From: Tubulanus polymorphus
Lineage: Eukaryota > Nemertea > Palaeonemertea > Tubulaniformes > Tubulanidae
Assembly: GCF_964204645.1 (NCBI RefSeq)
Contig: NW_027437454.1
Coordinates: forward strand, 38,556 to 102,555
Reading direction: 5' to 3'
DNA: 64,000 nucleotides
A program made the position numbers and the translations under genes. Below the pieces are notes generated by a model. That model made no database searches and was not told the origin of the DNA. It worked only from the letters and a program-made list of their open reading frames with translations. Of this stretch, positions 9,061-21,540 are shown in pieces; within the stretch, counting starts at the first letter, position 1; each line of letters opens with the position of its first letter.

Positions 9061-9300
9061 CGTTCTCAGGGAGTACTGTGGCAATCGAGGATCCGCTGGG
9101 CGGCGCTAGCGTGAAGTGTTTCTTGCACGCATGCTGGCAAAACTACTGTGGCAATCGAGGGTCCACTAGGTGGCGCTTGCCTAAAGGGTATGTATTACAA
9201 AGAATATACATGTGCGTATGTATTGAAATATTTTGTTAAGCTTGACTGAGAATTCTATGACAACGCCATCTGGCGGAATATTCCCTGCGGCTATAGTTTT
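9061..9300 (+). repeat. two tandem CTCF-like repeat heads
   Basis: TACTGTGGCAATCGAGGATC with CCGCTGGGCGGCGCTAGCGT (about 9071-9112), then TACTGTGGCAATCGAGGGTC with CCACTAGGTGGCGCTT (about 9144-9178). CCACTAGGTGGCGCT at 9163-9177 fits the CTCF consensus CCASYAGRKGGCRSY at all 15 positions. GCCATCTGGCGGAA follows at about 9265. Confidence 0.7.
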
Positions 9301-10221
9301 TCAAAACGCACGCGCGCGGCGTACGTTTTACTACAAAGACAATTTACGGAGTGAATTCTAAAGAGGCTATTATACTTTACTTTAATTCCAATCCTATTTA
9401 TTTCCAGGGTCCCCCGCGCTTACCGATAGATTTCTACGAATTTCGAAACTTGCTTCGGGATCGTTTTTGAAATTCGCACGACATTATTGGCAAAGTAGCT
9501 TCGCCGCGCGTACGGTTAATTCCTATACGGTTATAGATTTTATCCCCCTAGGGAGGAATTAAGGGGGATGAGTATGATACCGGCTCTTACAGGGGGTCGA
9601 ACGCGCGTAGACCCGTTGGCCCCGATCTTGATCCGGCGCGTTGCCCGGGTCGTGTTGTATATCGCGACGGATTTGAATAGTGTTGCATAAAATGTTTCTA
9701 AGCTCATTTGAAAATGGAAAAATTGTCGTCATCGCCCTCATCATCCTGAGCCGGGATCTGACGATTGTCTTGTCACTCGGTTGTCGCCTCGGGCTATTTC
9801 TATTCTGTCGGTATTTTACTAACCTTTACGAGTAGACAGTTATTAGTGAATGGGAGAGGAGAGAGAGGAGTTGGAAAGCGATAGAGCAGTTGGTGAGAGG
9901 GAGAGAGAGGGGCTAGGGAGAGGGAGAAAAATAGTTTGGTAAAGATGTTAATAGCACGCGGGTATTCAGTATTGTCTAATGGGATTTATATTATGAAAAC
10001 GGACAGCTATTTTGTCGTCACCACTATAGCAGCATGGTTGAATTCGCCAGAATCACTAAAATTATCTTTGACATTTTTTGATAATATCTTGTCGGTATCT
10101 GCTCTATCGGTCTACCTCTCATTCTATCTATCTCCCTCTCCCTCTCTCTCTCTCGCTCTTCTTCTCCGGTTTGCTCTTACCGTTCCCTTGGTTGAATCAT
10201 GCAAAAGCGTGCAAAAACGAT
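9301..10221. other. unique sequence with GA-rich and CT-rich stretches
   Basis: A GA-rich run lies at about 9848-9930 and a CT run at about 10114-10165. Two short open frames (9936-10283 and its shadow) run into the tRNA gene and are not real. Nothing else is recognised. Confidence 0.45.
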
Positions 10222-10294
10222 CGCCCAACGTGGGGCTCGAACCCACGACCCTGGGATTAAGAGTCCCATGCTCTACCGACTGAGCTAGCCGGGC
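10222..10294 (-). tRNA. tRNA-Lys (CTT)
   Basis: The minus strand starts GCCCGGCTAGCTCAGTCGGT and has the anticodon loop ACTCTTAAT and the T arm GTGGGTTCGAGCCCCAC. It is 73 nt with a 7-bp acceptor stem (GCCCGGC with GTTGGGC) and discriminator G. No CCA is encoded and there is no intron. The A box (TAGCTCAGTCGG) and B box (GGTTCGAGCCC) are intact. A TTTTT run just past the 3' end (at about 10213-10217 on the minus strand) is a Pol III terminator. Confidence 0.97.
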
Positions 10295-10675
10295 GCTTGG
10301 CTCAAACTAAGCTTTTTCGGGATTTCCCAGAGGGATTTTAATGAACTGAAATTTCTAAAGCGCATCTTCGGCCAATCGCGGAGACAGCGATTCAATAGTT
10401 ACAGCGGTTAGAATGTGTCTGTCGTCTGCTAACAGTGTGTGCAGCTTGTGGTTCGGTGTCAAATCGAATATTTCTCTGCGCCCTAATGATAGTCAAGACA
10501 GCGCGGATAATGTAACGATCAGACAGCATTCCATGATTGATGATGCAATTTTCTCGAATTAACTTTTTTTTTTACTTTTAAAAAGAAAACGCTTTCGGAA
10601 TTAGAGGAAAAATCAATCTAACCATTATCCAATTTTCAGTGTCAAGATCCGTAAGTTGGAACAACGGCTTCGGCT
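10295..10675. other. unique sequence, no gene seen
   Basis: 5' flank of the tRNA-Lys gene and AT-rich text, with no repeat family recognised. Confidence 0.4.
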
Positions 10676-11140
10676 CAACTTAATCTAGATCGGGTTCCAC
10701 AGCTGTGCTCATTCCACTTGAGTCTAGACCGAGTTCCACAGCTGCTGCGTTGATTTAATTCGACTCTGTATGGATCCAGTTCCACAGTTCCGTGGGTTTG
10801 ATTTCAATTTTTAGACCAAGTTCAACAGTTGTGTGTGTCTAATTAATTGACCGTGAACCCAGTTCCAAAAGGGCTTAATTCGACTCTGGATCCAGTTCCA
10901 CGTTTTGGGTTTAATTTGACACTGAATCCAGTTCCACAGTTGTGTGGGTTTGATTTGTGTCTAGATCCAGGTCCACGGTTGTATGGGCTCAATTTGACTC
11001 CAGACCCAGTTCCACAGTTGTATGGGCTCAATTTGACTCCAGACCCAGTTCCACAGTTGTGTAGGTTTAATTTGTGTCTAGACCCAGTTCCACAGTTGTG
11101 TTGGTTTAATTTGTGTCTAGATCCAGTTCCACAGTTATAT
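10676..11140 (+). repeat. 39-bp family array (about 11 units, irregular)
   Basis: Units carry CCAGTTCCACAGTTGTGTGG. The first few are diverged (ACAGCTGTGCTCATTC, ACAGCTGCTGCG) and several are shortened. Later units share TTTGTGTCTAGACCCAG, which shows local re-amplification of one variant. Confidence 0.9.
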
Positions 11141-11360
11141 ATGTGGGTTTATTCCGACTCGGGACTATTTGCCGGACCGACTGACTGGGTTTTGTAGGAG
11201 GCAGAATGGATCTATAATGACAGACGAAGACATGGCTGATGTTTCTGGATAAACAGTAACTAACAGTTACTGACCACAGATAACAACAACTCGTCTCATG
11301 CCTTCTTTATACGTGATTAGAATGAAATCCATTGCAGAATCGTGTATAGATTAGCTATAT
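11141..11360. other. unique sequence, no gene seen
   Basis: It holds GTAACTAACAGTTACTG, a short inverted repeat, at about 11255-11272. No other structure is seen. Confidence 0.35.
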
Positions 11361-11640
11361 ATATACACCATCTCTCCCTTCTCTCTCTCTCTCTCTCCTT
11401 CTCTCTCTCCTCTCTCTCCTCTCTTTTCTCTCCCGGTCCAGCTCTCTCCCATTCTCCTCTCTACCGCTACCAACATCCTACCTCTTACCTCCCTCCCTCT
11501 CTCCTCCCTCTCTCTCTCATTCTCCCTCTCCTCTTTTCCCACTCACCCTCTTGCTCTCTCTCCTCTCCTCCCATCCTCTCTCTTCCCTCATTTCTCTCCC
11601 TCCCTCCCCCCTCTCTCTCTCTCTCTCTGCAGCCCCCCTC
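11361..11640. repeat. CT-rich low-complexity tract
   Basis: Runs of TCTC and CCTCTC with interruptions. The open frames through it are artefacts of composition. Confidence 0.92.
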
Positions 11641-12330
11641 TCCGACGCCGGGGAGGCACTCAACAGTGTTTTCCCAGTTCAGTCCCATCACTGGTCAATT
11701 ACTGTAAGTGCACTTATACATACACTTACGCACAAAACATACAAATCAACGAAACAAAACCTGAACCATACAACATCTCATCATTCACGACACTTCACTG
11801 TGTTTACCCTGATCATTGTTGGGTTGTTTCTCTGCGAGTCTCTCTTCCACTAATATGGGGTTCAGCATGGATCTAACTGCACTTAGGGTGCACCGAGAAC
11901 CAACGTGCCTTCGCCCCCAACCGATCTCGTCTTCCCCTCACCCACCACGCAGTCTCTTGAAAACCCTCCCGCTCCCTTATTTTCATAGTCTCTTAAACTC
12001 CCCTCAGCCTATACGCTCTCCCCGTCTCAGTCTCCCCTCTCTTTTCTACACCCTCTCCCCACCCTCTGCAACATCTCTCCTCTCTCGCCCTCTCCTCGCT
12101 ATATCAATCACACTCTCTGGTCTTTTGGTCTTTTTCCTATTCTCTCACATACTCGGATATGGCGATGTCCCCCTCCATCTGGGCACGGTCTCCCCTACTT
12201 CTCCTCCCAGCTGGGTGCGGTGCTCTTCCTCCCCCCATCCGGGCACGGTCCCCCCCTCCCCAGGTGCTGTGCTGCAAATATTAATACATCCTCCCCAGAG
12301 CGTCCCTCGTCATCTGTCACACGCGCAGAC
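11641..12330. other. pyrimidine-rich sequence with CCCAGCTGGGTGCGG repeats
   Basis: About 12170-12265 repeats CATCTGGGCACGGTCTCCCC and CATCCGGGCACGGTCCCCCC. A 182-codon plus-strand frame (11816-12364) follows the pyrimidine bias and is not called as a gene. Confidence 0.4.
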
Positions 12331-13070
12331 GTCAATAAAACGTTTCGCCAATCTCTCAGATTAATACAACCTTGTGTGTCTTTTTCTATCGCCAGAATCG
12401 AAATCTCGCAACAAGCGAAATCGAAATAAATAAATGAATTTCGTTTTTCATAATACTATACGAAGCGATACAAATCTCTAGCTGTCGTATTCAAATCGGG
12501 GGGATATTCGAAGTATTCCGGCGATGTATTCTGCTGATATTTCTGTTGTATTATTACGATTTTATCTCCGTCATTTCGTCGCTTTGTTCGCCCGATGCCG
12601 CGCCGGATTATGCCGGATACGAACGAATCGACCGGATTACGGCGACTACGAACGAGCGCGCAGTATAAGCCGGTCGACAATGCGCGGCCCTAGTCCGAAT
12701 CGGTGATCCCTTAATCGCAGGCATTTTTACATGTTTGCGTTTTAACATTTATTTAACGATTCTCGGGGCTCAAACCGGATATCCGTTCAACTCGCGCGAG
12801 ATTCTGCGAGAACCACGCAGCCGTCAGTTGCAGTTATGTTTTTATATGTCGTTTCAGGAGAGCGGCGCGGAAAACAATCGAAATGAAATAAATCTAATAA
12901 AAAAGACCCGGTTTATGTATCTGTCTGTCTCTGTCTGGTCTCGTCTGCATCGAGCGAGAAAACGGTTTTTATTCGTTATAGCGATTATCACACGCGACTA
13001 AATGAAATTACGACGAACATTACTCGTCAATTTTCATTTGTTTAATAATCGTCATTTAGAGTGAGATGAG
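12331..13070. other. unique, CpG-containing sequence, no gene supported
   Basis: Open frames of 60-88 codons on both strands (12456-13001) have no recognisable domain. CpG frequency looks higher than in neighbouring repeats. An undetected exon is possible but cannot be shown. Confidence 0.3.
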
Positions 13071-13690
<620 letters not shown>

Positions 13691-14365
13691 TGACGGTTGT
13701 CTATATTTAGTGATTTGAATCCATAAAAATGTCTGCCCAAAGAAAACTTGAAAAGATAGTACTCCTTATTTTGGCAGCCGGAATATTCTTTACATAATCA
13801 ACCTTTCATATTTCATATTCATATTCTGGTCTTCAATCTTTTCAAAATGGAATCTGGTCCATATTGTGTCGCCGGGTTTCCACAGTGGAACTGGGTCCAC
13901 ATTCAGCGATACACCCTATACACATATAGTCTATACACAGACAAACATACTAACACTAAGGTACTCGTGACCTGGTTCTGATGCAGAAGCAAGTTTTAAT
14001 AGATTATCTCAAACGTCGTCACACTGACTGCTGAGCGCAGACGACACACCGGTAACAACCTGGAATCCTAGCTATAATTCAATTCCAAACGCTCAGCTCC
14101 GAATTGCGGAACACGACGCGCGTTGAAGAAACTTAATTAGTTAGCAATTAACGACCACTACACAACGCAGCTTGTCGCGTGCGCGCAACCAACAGAAAAC
14201 GTAAATTAGTTCGGGCGGGTTACGAAATTTACTTGAAAACATTTATTTCTCGGCTTCCGCTGCTGTTCTATTTCGATTAGAATTGGGTCAGCGCTTGGAA
14301 TTGTAACCCTGAGTCGTCGGTTCAAAAATGTCAAATTTCAGATTTATTTACATTTGCACGAGAAG
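13691..14365. other. unique sequence, no gene seen
   Basis: Mixed-composition text. GGTTTCCACAGTGGAACTGG at about 13877 is a relic of the 39-bp family. No other repeat is seen. Confidence 0.35.
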
Positions 14366-14698
<333 letters not shown>

Positions 14699-14955
14699 CG
14701 AGGAGTCGGGGAGGAAAAAGAGGAGGTGCTAGTGTATGATTGATTGATGACGTCATAGTGTCTCGGCGGAAGTGGTTGTCGCATCTCGTATTGGTTTTAA
14801 TTAAGAAGCGACTGGTGTAGTCGGAGCTAATATTTGAGTTGATCTCACAAAGCCGCTTCAAGTTTACCGGCTTTGCCAATTAGCTGTGCAAATATACTTT
14901 GAGGCAAATTAAAAACTCAACACCGGCCACACATCAACTTAGTCGTTTGACAACA
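14699..14955. other. short unique stretch with a CRE copy
   Basis: TGACGTCATAGTGTC lies at 14748-14762 with a palindromic CRE, a remnant of the 79-bp family. No gene is seen. Confidence 0.4.
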
Positions 14956-15245
14956 GTTGTTAGTCTGAATTCAGTTCCACAGTTGTGCGTGTTTAATAAG
15001 ACTCCAGTTCTACAGTTATGTGGGTTTAATTTGACTCTGGATCCAGTTCCACAGTTGTGTGGGTTTAATTTGACTCTGAATCCAGTTCCACAGTTGTGTG
15101 GGTTCAATTTGACTCTGAACCCAGTTCCACAGTTGTGTGTGTTTTATTTGACTCTGGATCCAGTTCCACAGTTGTGTGGGTTTAATTTGACCCTAGATCC
15201 AGTTCCACAGTTGTGTGGTTTCAATTTGACTCTGGATCAAATTTT
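14956..15245 (+). repeat. 39-bp family array (7 units)
   Basis: Regular units of GTTCCACAGTTGTGTGGG, TTTAATTTGACTCTGGATCCA. This is one of the cleanest examples of the family consensus. Confidence 0.95.
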
Positions 15246-15780
15246 GACGCATAAACAACTCGAAATCAACATGGATTCCGTTTATTCTATGAATACCAGT
15301 TTTTCATCTTTTTTTTTCTTAAACGGAAAGAATTCCACTGTCAAGTTATTCTATCAAAACAGCTACAGCTACCGAATCAACTCGTGTTGATCGCGTTCAT
15401 CGTCTGAAAATGTCTTCACTTCGAGTACTGGATGTCGTCGAGATTAACACTGCATGGCGCCAAGGCTGGAAATTATTCGAAAGATTCAGATATATGTCTA
15501 CGACATTTCATCAGCGCAGATTTAAAAAAGACCATCCACACTCTGAGACCATAATCATATCGTATACATTATCTGTATAGATGTGTAGGACGTCAGCGGT
15601 GAGTTCAACCCGTCCTTGGTTTAGTGTTACCGGTTAATTTAAGCGCGTCATTCTCGGAATTAACGAGATCTGCCGCTTATGACGAATGTATTTGATTCTT
15701 GTCCTCGAATCTATTTCCATATCTTAGTTTCAGCTAGGAGCAACGCCTAGATCGTGGTACTTGGTTTTAGATACAGAATC
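15246..15780. other. unique sequence, no gene seen
   Basis: Holds TGCATGGCGCCAAGGCTGGA at about 15450, which is not a known family here. No coding signal is seen. Confidence 0.35.
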
Positions 15781-16160
15781 TGAACCCATTTCCGCGGTGT
15801 TGTACGAATCTAATTTTGCTCTTGACCCAGTTTCACAATTGTTGGGGTTAAATTTGACTTAATTTGGTTAAATTCGAATCTGGGTCCAGGGTCCACAGTG
15901 GTGCGGGTTTGATTTTACCCTGGGCCCAGATCCACAGTTGTGCGGGTTCATTTCCACTCATACAGGACTCAGATCCACAGTTGTGTGGGTTCATTTCCAC
16001 TCATACAGGACTCAGATCCACAGTTGTGTGGGTTCATTTCCACTCATACAGGACTCAGATCCACAGTTGTGTGGATTTATTCCACTCATACGGGACTCAG
16101 ATCCACAGTTGTGTGGGTTTATTCCACTCATACAGGACTCAGATCCACGGCGTTGTTAGT
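15781..16160 (+). repeat. 43-bp derivative of the 39-bp family
   Basis: The first part (to about 15935) has diverged single units. Then about five units run GGACTCAGATCCACAGTTGT, GTGGGTTCATTTCCACTCAT, ACA at 42-43 bp spacing. It keeps the CCACAGTTGTG core but has a new linker. Confidence 0.9.
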
Positions 16161-16830
16161 GTTGTTAGTACCAGTACAATTCAGTACATTTTCAGGATTA
16201 ATTTGAACTCATGAGATGTCGAACAACTCAACGGAGGCAGTTCAACCTCTTAAAGAGACTTTTTCATCCGTGAACGACATTAAAAACTTAATGCGCCGAA
16301 TAAAAAAATTATCGCCTCGACTTCTGTAAGCGCTTGCGTGCTATAAACAAGAACATTTTATGTAAATTCGTCTCCGCCTGCGTCATGACCGTCATCGATT
16401 TTACTGTTGACCTCGCGCGATTTATTCAAGGTCGCGCGCGTCGACAGGATTGGTTCGACGACGATTGGTTCGAGTGTCCTTCACTTTGCGCGTGTTAGAA
16501 TCGTTGGAACGCGTCTGTTTTACCGGAAAATCACGTTTTCGTCAAAGTGCGAAAAGTGTCTACTTCGCGCCGGCGTTTATCCTCATTTCGGGCGCTTCAG
16601 ACGTCGGAATGAGTTCATTTTAAACTTTTTAAATTGTTTTGTCGGTTGCGTAAAAAAGAACTCCGTCTGAGATATTGAAATCAGTTTCCGAGCCGATCGT
16701 CACGCGATCGTTATCATTTATCGTGCGAAATTAACACGATTATCGTGTCAAGAATAGCAGTCTGTTCGGTTCATAATAGACTTTACAATTTCGAGTGAAT
16801 AACAGAAAATGTTTCATTTCAGCCGTTTTC
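16161..16830. other. unique sequence, no gene supported
   Basis: An 87-codon plus-strand frame (16407-16670) has no recognisable motif. GCGATCGTCACGCGATCG at about 16693-16710 is a small inverted repeat. Confidence 0.35.
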
Positions 16831-17545
16831 AGAGTCAAATTAAACTGACACAATTATTATTGTGGAACTGATTCAGAGCCAAATTAAACCCACACAACTG
16901 TGGAACTGGATACAGAGTCAAATTAAACTCACACAACTGTGGAACTGGGTTCAGCGACAAATTAAACTCACACAACTGTGGAACTGGATTCAGAGTAATA
17001 TTAAACTGACACAACTGTGGAACTGGATCCAGAGTCAAATTAAACCCACACAACTGTGGAACTGGGTTCAGCGACAAATTAAACTCACACAACTGTGGAA
17101 CTGGGTTCAGCGACAAATTAAACTCACACAACTGTGGAACTGGATTCAGAGTAATATTAAACTGACACAACTGTGGAACTGGATCCAGAGTCAAATTAAA
17201 CCCACACAACTGTGGAACTGTGTTCAGCGACAAATTAAGCTCACACAACTGTGGAACTGGATTCAGAGTAATATTAAACTGACACAGCTGTGGAACTGGG
17301 TTCAGAATCGAATTAAACTGACACAATTGTGGAACTGGATTCAGAGTCAAATTATACTGACACGTCAACCTGTGGAACTGGATTCACAGCCAAATTTAAC
17401 TGACACAGTTAATGGGGAACTAATTCACTGATTCAGAATCAAATTAACCCCACACAACTGTGGAACTGGGTTCTGGATCATATCAAACTCAAACTGTGGG
17501 TTCAGCCATAAATTAGACCCACACAACTGTTCAGAGACGGATAAA
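16831..17545 (-). repeat. 39-bp family array, reverse orientation, with higher-order repeats
   Basis: The plus strand reads CACAACTGTGGAACTGGATT, CAGAGTCAAATTAAACTGA. Unit types alternate (AGAGTAATATTAAACTGA, AGAGTCAAATTAAACCCA, AGCGACAAATTAAACTCA) in blocks that recur, so segments of three or four units were copied together. About 14 regular units are present, with irregular ones after 17380. Confidence 0.93.
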
Positions 17546-17940
17546 ACCTGAAGAAATTAGATTCAGAGTCATATCAAACTGATACAACTGTGTGGAACTG
17601 GATCCGGAGTCAAATTAAATCCACACAACTGTGGAACTGGATCCGGAGTCACATTAAATCCACACAACTGTGGAACTGGATTCAGAGTCACATTAAATCC
17701 ACACAACTGTGGAACTGGATCCGGAGTCACATTAAATCCACACAACTGTGGAACTGGATCCAGAGTCACATTAAATCCACACAACTGTGGAACTGGATCC
17801 GGAGTCACATTAAATCCACACAACTGTGGAACTGGATCCAGAGTCACATTAAATCCACACAACTGTGGAACTGGATCCGGAGTCACATTAAATCCACACA
17901 ACTGTGGAACTGGATCCGGATTCACATTAAATCCTTACAA
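17546..17940 (-). repeat. 39-bp family array made of 78-bp dimers
   Basis: Units alternate between GGATCCGGAGTCACATTAAA and GGATCCAGAGTCACATTAAA, each followed by TCCACACAACTGTGGAACT. The A/B alternation makes a 78-bp dimer, separate from the higher-order pattern in the adjoining array. Confidence 0.93.
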
Positions 17941-18590
17941 TCAGTTTCTTTTTTACCCGTACTCGAAGTATACACAAATAAAAACGATTGAAAGGTCACG
18001 TGACGTCGTATCCAATTTGACATTTGCGCACAATAAATATTTTGATGCGGTTGTCGGAGCCGGGAGCTAGCTGGGATCATACGAGGACGGTGTGTAGCCG
18101 ATAGGGTATATAGCGGGAGAGAGGGAGGGAGAGAGAGAAGGTCGCGTCGCGTCACCTCTCAACCGCTATTAAACGTTATGAGTGACGTATGTGACGGTGC
18201 AGTAATCGAATGAACCACGTCCACCCTCACTATATATATATACAGTCAGTCCTGCAGCTATTGGTGTTCTGTCTCCCCGTCGCTGACCGTGTTTTTTAGA
18301 GAAAGTTCATACAAAGTGAACCACCTCGAGATCTGGTTGTGGTCGGAAATAGACGATAGACGAGAAAAGGAGATTGACGACACTGACGACAAGACTGAGC
18401 CGAAAAAATACTGTCTGACACAGAATTCACCGACTCGACAGAAGCGTGTAACTTGTTGTAACATTGGGTCAAAAACGCGTTTTTAAGACTAAAATGTCTC
18501 TAGATCGGTTATAGAACTCAAAGATTATCCCGACGCTAGCCTGGAATCTTAGCCTTCATTGATAAAACCATCTATCTTTTCTAGATGGAT
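17941..18590. other. unique sequence, no gene supported
   Basis: A short GAGAGGGAGGGAGAGAG run lies near 18118 and (TA)n near 18231. The open frames (65-77 codons) are not recognisable. Confidence 0.35.
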
Positions 18591-19065
18591 CGAGTATCAT
18601 AGAGTGATGTCATAAGGGGATTTATGGAGGCAGACATCTTTTCTAGAAGTGTCTATAGATCAAATCGCTAGTAAACAATTTGATGATGTCATAAGGGGAT
18701 TTATGGAGGCAGACATCTTGTCTAGAAGTGTCTATAGATCAAATAACTAGTAAACAATTTGATGATGTCATAAGGAAATTTATGGAGGCAGACATCTTTT
18801 CTAGAAGTGTCTATAGATCGCATCACTAGTAGACAACTTGATGATGTCATAGGGAGACCTATAGAGGCAGACATCTTTTCTGAAGAAGTGTCGATATATA
18901 AAATCGCTAGTAGACATTTTGATGATGTCATAAGGAAGCTTTGTGAAGGCAGCCATCTTTTCAAGTGTTTAATCATCTCTCTTCCGTCTGCGTAGAATCG
19001 ACCGACTCGCTAATAAACAATTTGATGACGTCATAGGGGGATTAACCGAGGCAATCGTTACTTCT
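18591..19065 (+). repeat. 79-bp CRE-like array (6 units)
   Basis: The unit is TTTGATGATGTCATAGGGGG, ATTTATGGAGGCAGACATCT, TTTCTAGAAGTGTCTATAGA, TCAAATCACTAGTAGACAA. GATGTCATAAGG recurs at 18606 and 18685, exactly 79 bp apart. The last unit has the complete palindrome TGACGTCA (19026-19033). Confidence 0.95.
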
Positions 19066-20105
19066 TTACATACAAATTCATTCAGAACAATTTCCACAAC
19101 TACACGCCGTCCTAATCTAGGCATTAAGGTCACTAATCCGGCGCTAGTTCGTATCTCATTAATCCCTGGTATGATCCGCGTAGTGATCGACCGCGCGGGC
19201 GAGGTCTCCCCGCGTCGGACGATGTTCCAAGTTATAATCCATATACGGTATTTAGCGTGTATGGATTGTTGTAACCGAACAGTGCAGAGATCGATTCGGT
19301 ATCGATCATTAAATGGTCATCGATTATTCAAATATGTTATATACCCTAAGAGAAAAGAGAGGGGAGTGCTCTTCCTCACCCCTCTCTCCCTCTTTCCACC
19401 TCTATCTCGACTGTCTTATGATTTTTGAAGACGCAGAAATTCACTGGTCGATTTTCTTGTATTTTTCAGATATTCTAGGATCGTTTAAATCGCCCGAAAA
19501 CAAAACGGTAAGAAAGAAACGATAATCTAATAATCCGTGCATTGAAGATGGTTTTAACTGCTTAATATCTGGCTCGCGACGAAACGGTGACCCCTCGACG
19601 TAAATTGAAAACTGTTCGATGAAATTTGTCCCGGGCCCGGTTTCACGAAAAAGTTTAAGCCTAAAACGGTTAAGTTTGAATTGTTGTCCTCATCAAAAAC
19701 ATGAAGTAACCAATGGCAATTATACCAGATATTTGATTTTGACTTTCTTGAGAGAAACTGGCACCTGGAGTTTAAACCTAAATCTCGAAATCCTCTTTAT
19801 TTACGCCCCGCATAAAATACGAACTACAAAGAAGCTTCGATCGTTACAGAGTATGAGATTAAATGTCTTACAGACACTTCCGTCTCGCAAACGGACGTTG
19901 TGCCGTGCTCCGTATATTTTAGTTTCGCCGGAAAGATATTTTTTTTTGAAATAATAATCAGCAGATGAAATGAATGTAGATCGAATGAGTGGCGCGATCA
20001 CCGGAAATGACGCAGTGGAGACACCGACCGAGCATTTCCGGTCGGGATAATTACGATTAAGCGAGTAATACGAGCTTTAATTGCGTTTACACGACCTGCA
20101 TCTAT
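19066..20105. other. unique sequence with a possible foldback relic
   Basis: GGGCCCGGTTTCACGAAAAA at 19632 followed by GTTTAAGCCTAAAACGG looks like one end of a short inverted-repeat element, but the matching end is not clear. No gene is recognised in the open frames at 19171-19428 and 19619-19954. Confidence 0.35.
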
Positions 20106-20540
20106 ATACATACTCCACTCTCCTCTCTCTCTCTCCCTCTCCCTCCCTCGCTCTCCGCTCTCCCCTCTCCCCTCTCCCCTCTCTCCTCTCCCTCCCTCGC
20201 TCTCCCCTCTCTCTCTCCCTCTCCCTCTCTCTCCTCTCCCTCTCTCTATCTTCCTCTCTCTCCTCTCCCTCTCTCTCTCTCCATTTCTCTCTCCATCCCT
20301 CTCCCTCACTCCCTCACTCTCTCTCTCTCTCCTCTCCTCTCTCTCCTCTCCCTCCCTCGCTCCCCCTCTCTCCCTCTCTCTCCCCTCTCCCCTTTCTCTC
20401 TCCCTCACTCCCTCTCCCTCTCTCTCTCTCCTTCTCTCTCCTCTCCCTCTCTCTATCTCCATTTCTCTCTCCATCCCTCTCCCTCGCTCCCTCTCTCTCT
20501 CTCTCCTTCTCTCTCCCTCTCCCTCTCCCTCTCCTGGCAG
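20106..20540. repeat. CT-rich low-complexity tract
   Basis: Imperfect CTCTCC and CCCTCT runs. A segment CTCTCTCCATTTCTCTCTCC recurs near 20276 and 20456 (about 180 bp apart), so part of the tract was duplicated. Confidence 0.93.
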
Positions 20541-20815
20541 GTGTTTAATTTATTGAGGGTAGAGAAAGAGAAGGCCATCTATCATTTCATCAATTCATCG
20601 CTCGACAAGCTGCGCACAGTAGAGGTTATTATTATATTATAATATAAACCTGCTGATCTATAAACCTACTGACAGTTATAATCCTTACACAACTCACTCG
20701 CAAGATTACCTCAGACAAGACAAATTGTAATCATTAAATTGCACTCAAGCGACTTTGGTAGAAGTTGAAAAGTACATTAAGTTTGTTTGTAGGCAGTCCT
20801 TGGTGTTTATCGGAT
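20541..20815. other. unique AT-rich sequence, no gene seen
   Basis: TTATTATATTATAATATAA at about 20627-20645 is a short AT palindrome. No family is recognised. Confidence 0.35.
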
Positions 20816-21205
20816 GTTCTCGCTGTTCGTCGGGAGTTATCGGTGTTTGTCGTGAGTTATCGGTGTTTGTCGGGAGCTCTCGCGGTTTGCCGGGTGTTCT
20901 CGTTGTTTTTCGGAAGCTATCGCTGTTCCGTTGTTTGTCGGGAGCTCTCGGTGTTTGTCGGAAGCTATCGGTGTTTGTCGGAAGCTATCGGTGTTTGTCG
21001 GAAGCTATCGCTGTTCCGTTGTTTGTCGGGAGCTCTCGGTGTTTGTCGGAAGCTATCGGTGTTTGTTGGAAGCTATCTGTGTTTGTCGGAAGCTATCGCT
21101 GTTCCGTTGTTTGTCGGGAGCTCTCGGTGTTTGTCGGAAGCTCTCGGTGTTTGTCGGAAGCTATCGGTGTTTGTCGGAAGCTATCGGTGTTCGGGTGACC
21201 GGGGT
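20816..21205 (+). repeat. 20-bp array with a longer block period
   Basis: The unit is CGGTGTTTGTCGGAAGCTAT. Blocks starting CGCTGTTCCGTTGTTTGTCG recur at about 20921, 21010 and 21099, giving a higher-order repeat of about 89-90 bp. Cys/Val/Leu-rich frames through it are artefacts. Confidence 0.93.
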
Positions 21206-21540
21206 GTTTGTCGGGTATTTTCGAGTGTTCTCGTTATCCGCTCGGAAGTTGTGAACGTTTTCTCTATACACGGTCACCGAGGAGTTTAATCGGAGGCTGA
21301 CTTGTTTTTGGACCACTATATCAGGCCGCGGTCGGCTTGACCATGTTTTCATTTGATAAGAGCCCACTTAGCAGCCGTTTATTTAACTAGAAAGTGGTCG
21401 CAAATGTGATTTGCGCCCGTGGTGATAGCCGCTAAACTGTTATATATATATAGCCTGAGTGGTCTGTTAATGCGGTGCTTTCTATGAGGCACATAGAGTC
21501 CTCCTTGACTGTCCCGGCAAATGCTGTTTTTGGTCGTTCA
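21206..21540. other. unique sequence, no gene seen
   Basis: A (TA)n run lies near 21444. Nothing else is seen before the 41-bp array. Confidence 0.35.

Noticed and set aside
16831-17940. Long repeat proteins (VPQLCGFNLTLDP or NWIQSQIKPTQLW, up to 189 codons)
   Set aside because: The 39-bp unit is a multiple of three, so frames on both strands are open at once; there is no start context, splice site or flanking coding sequence.
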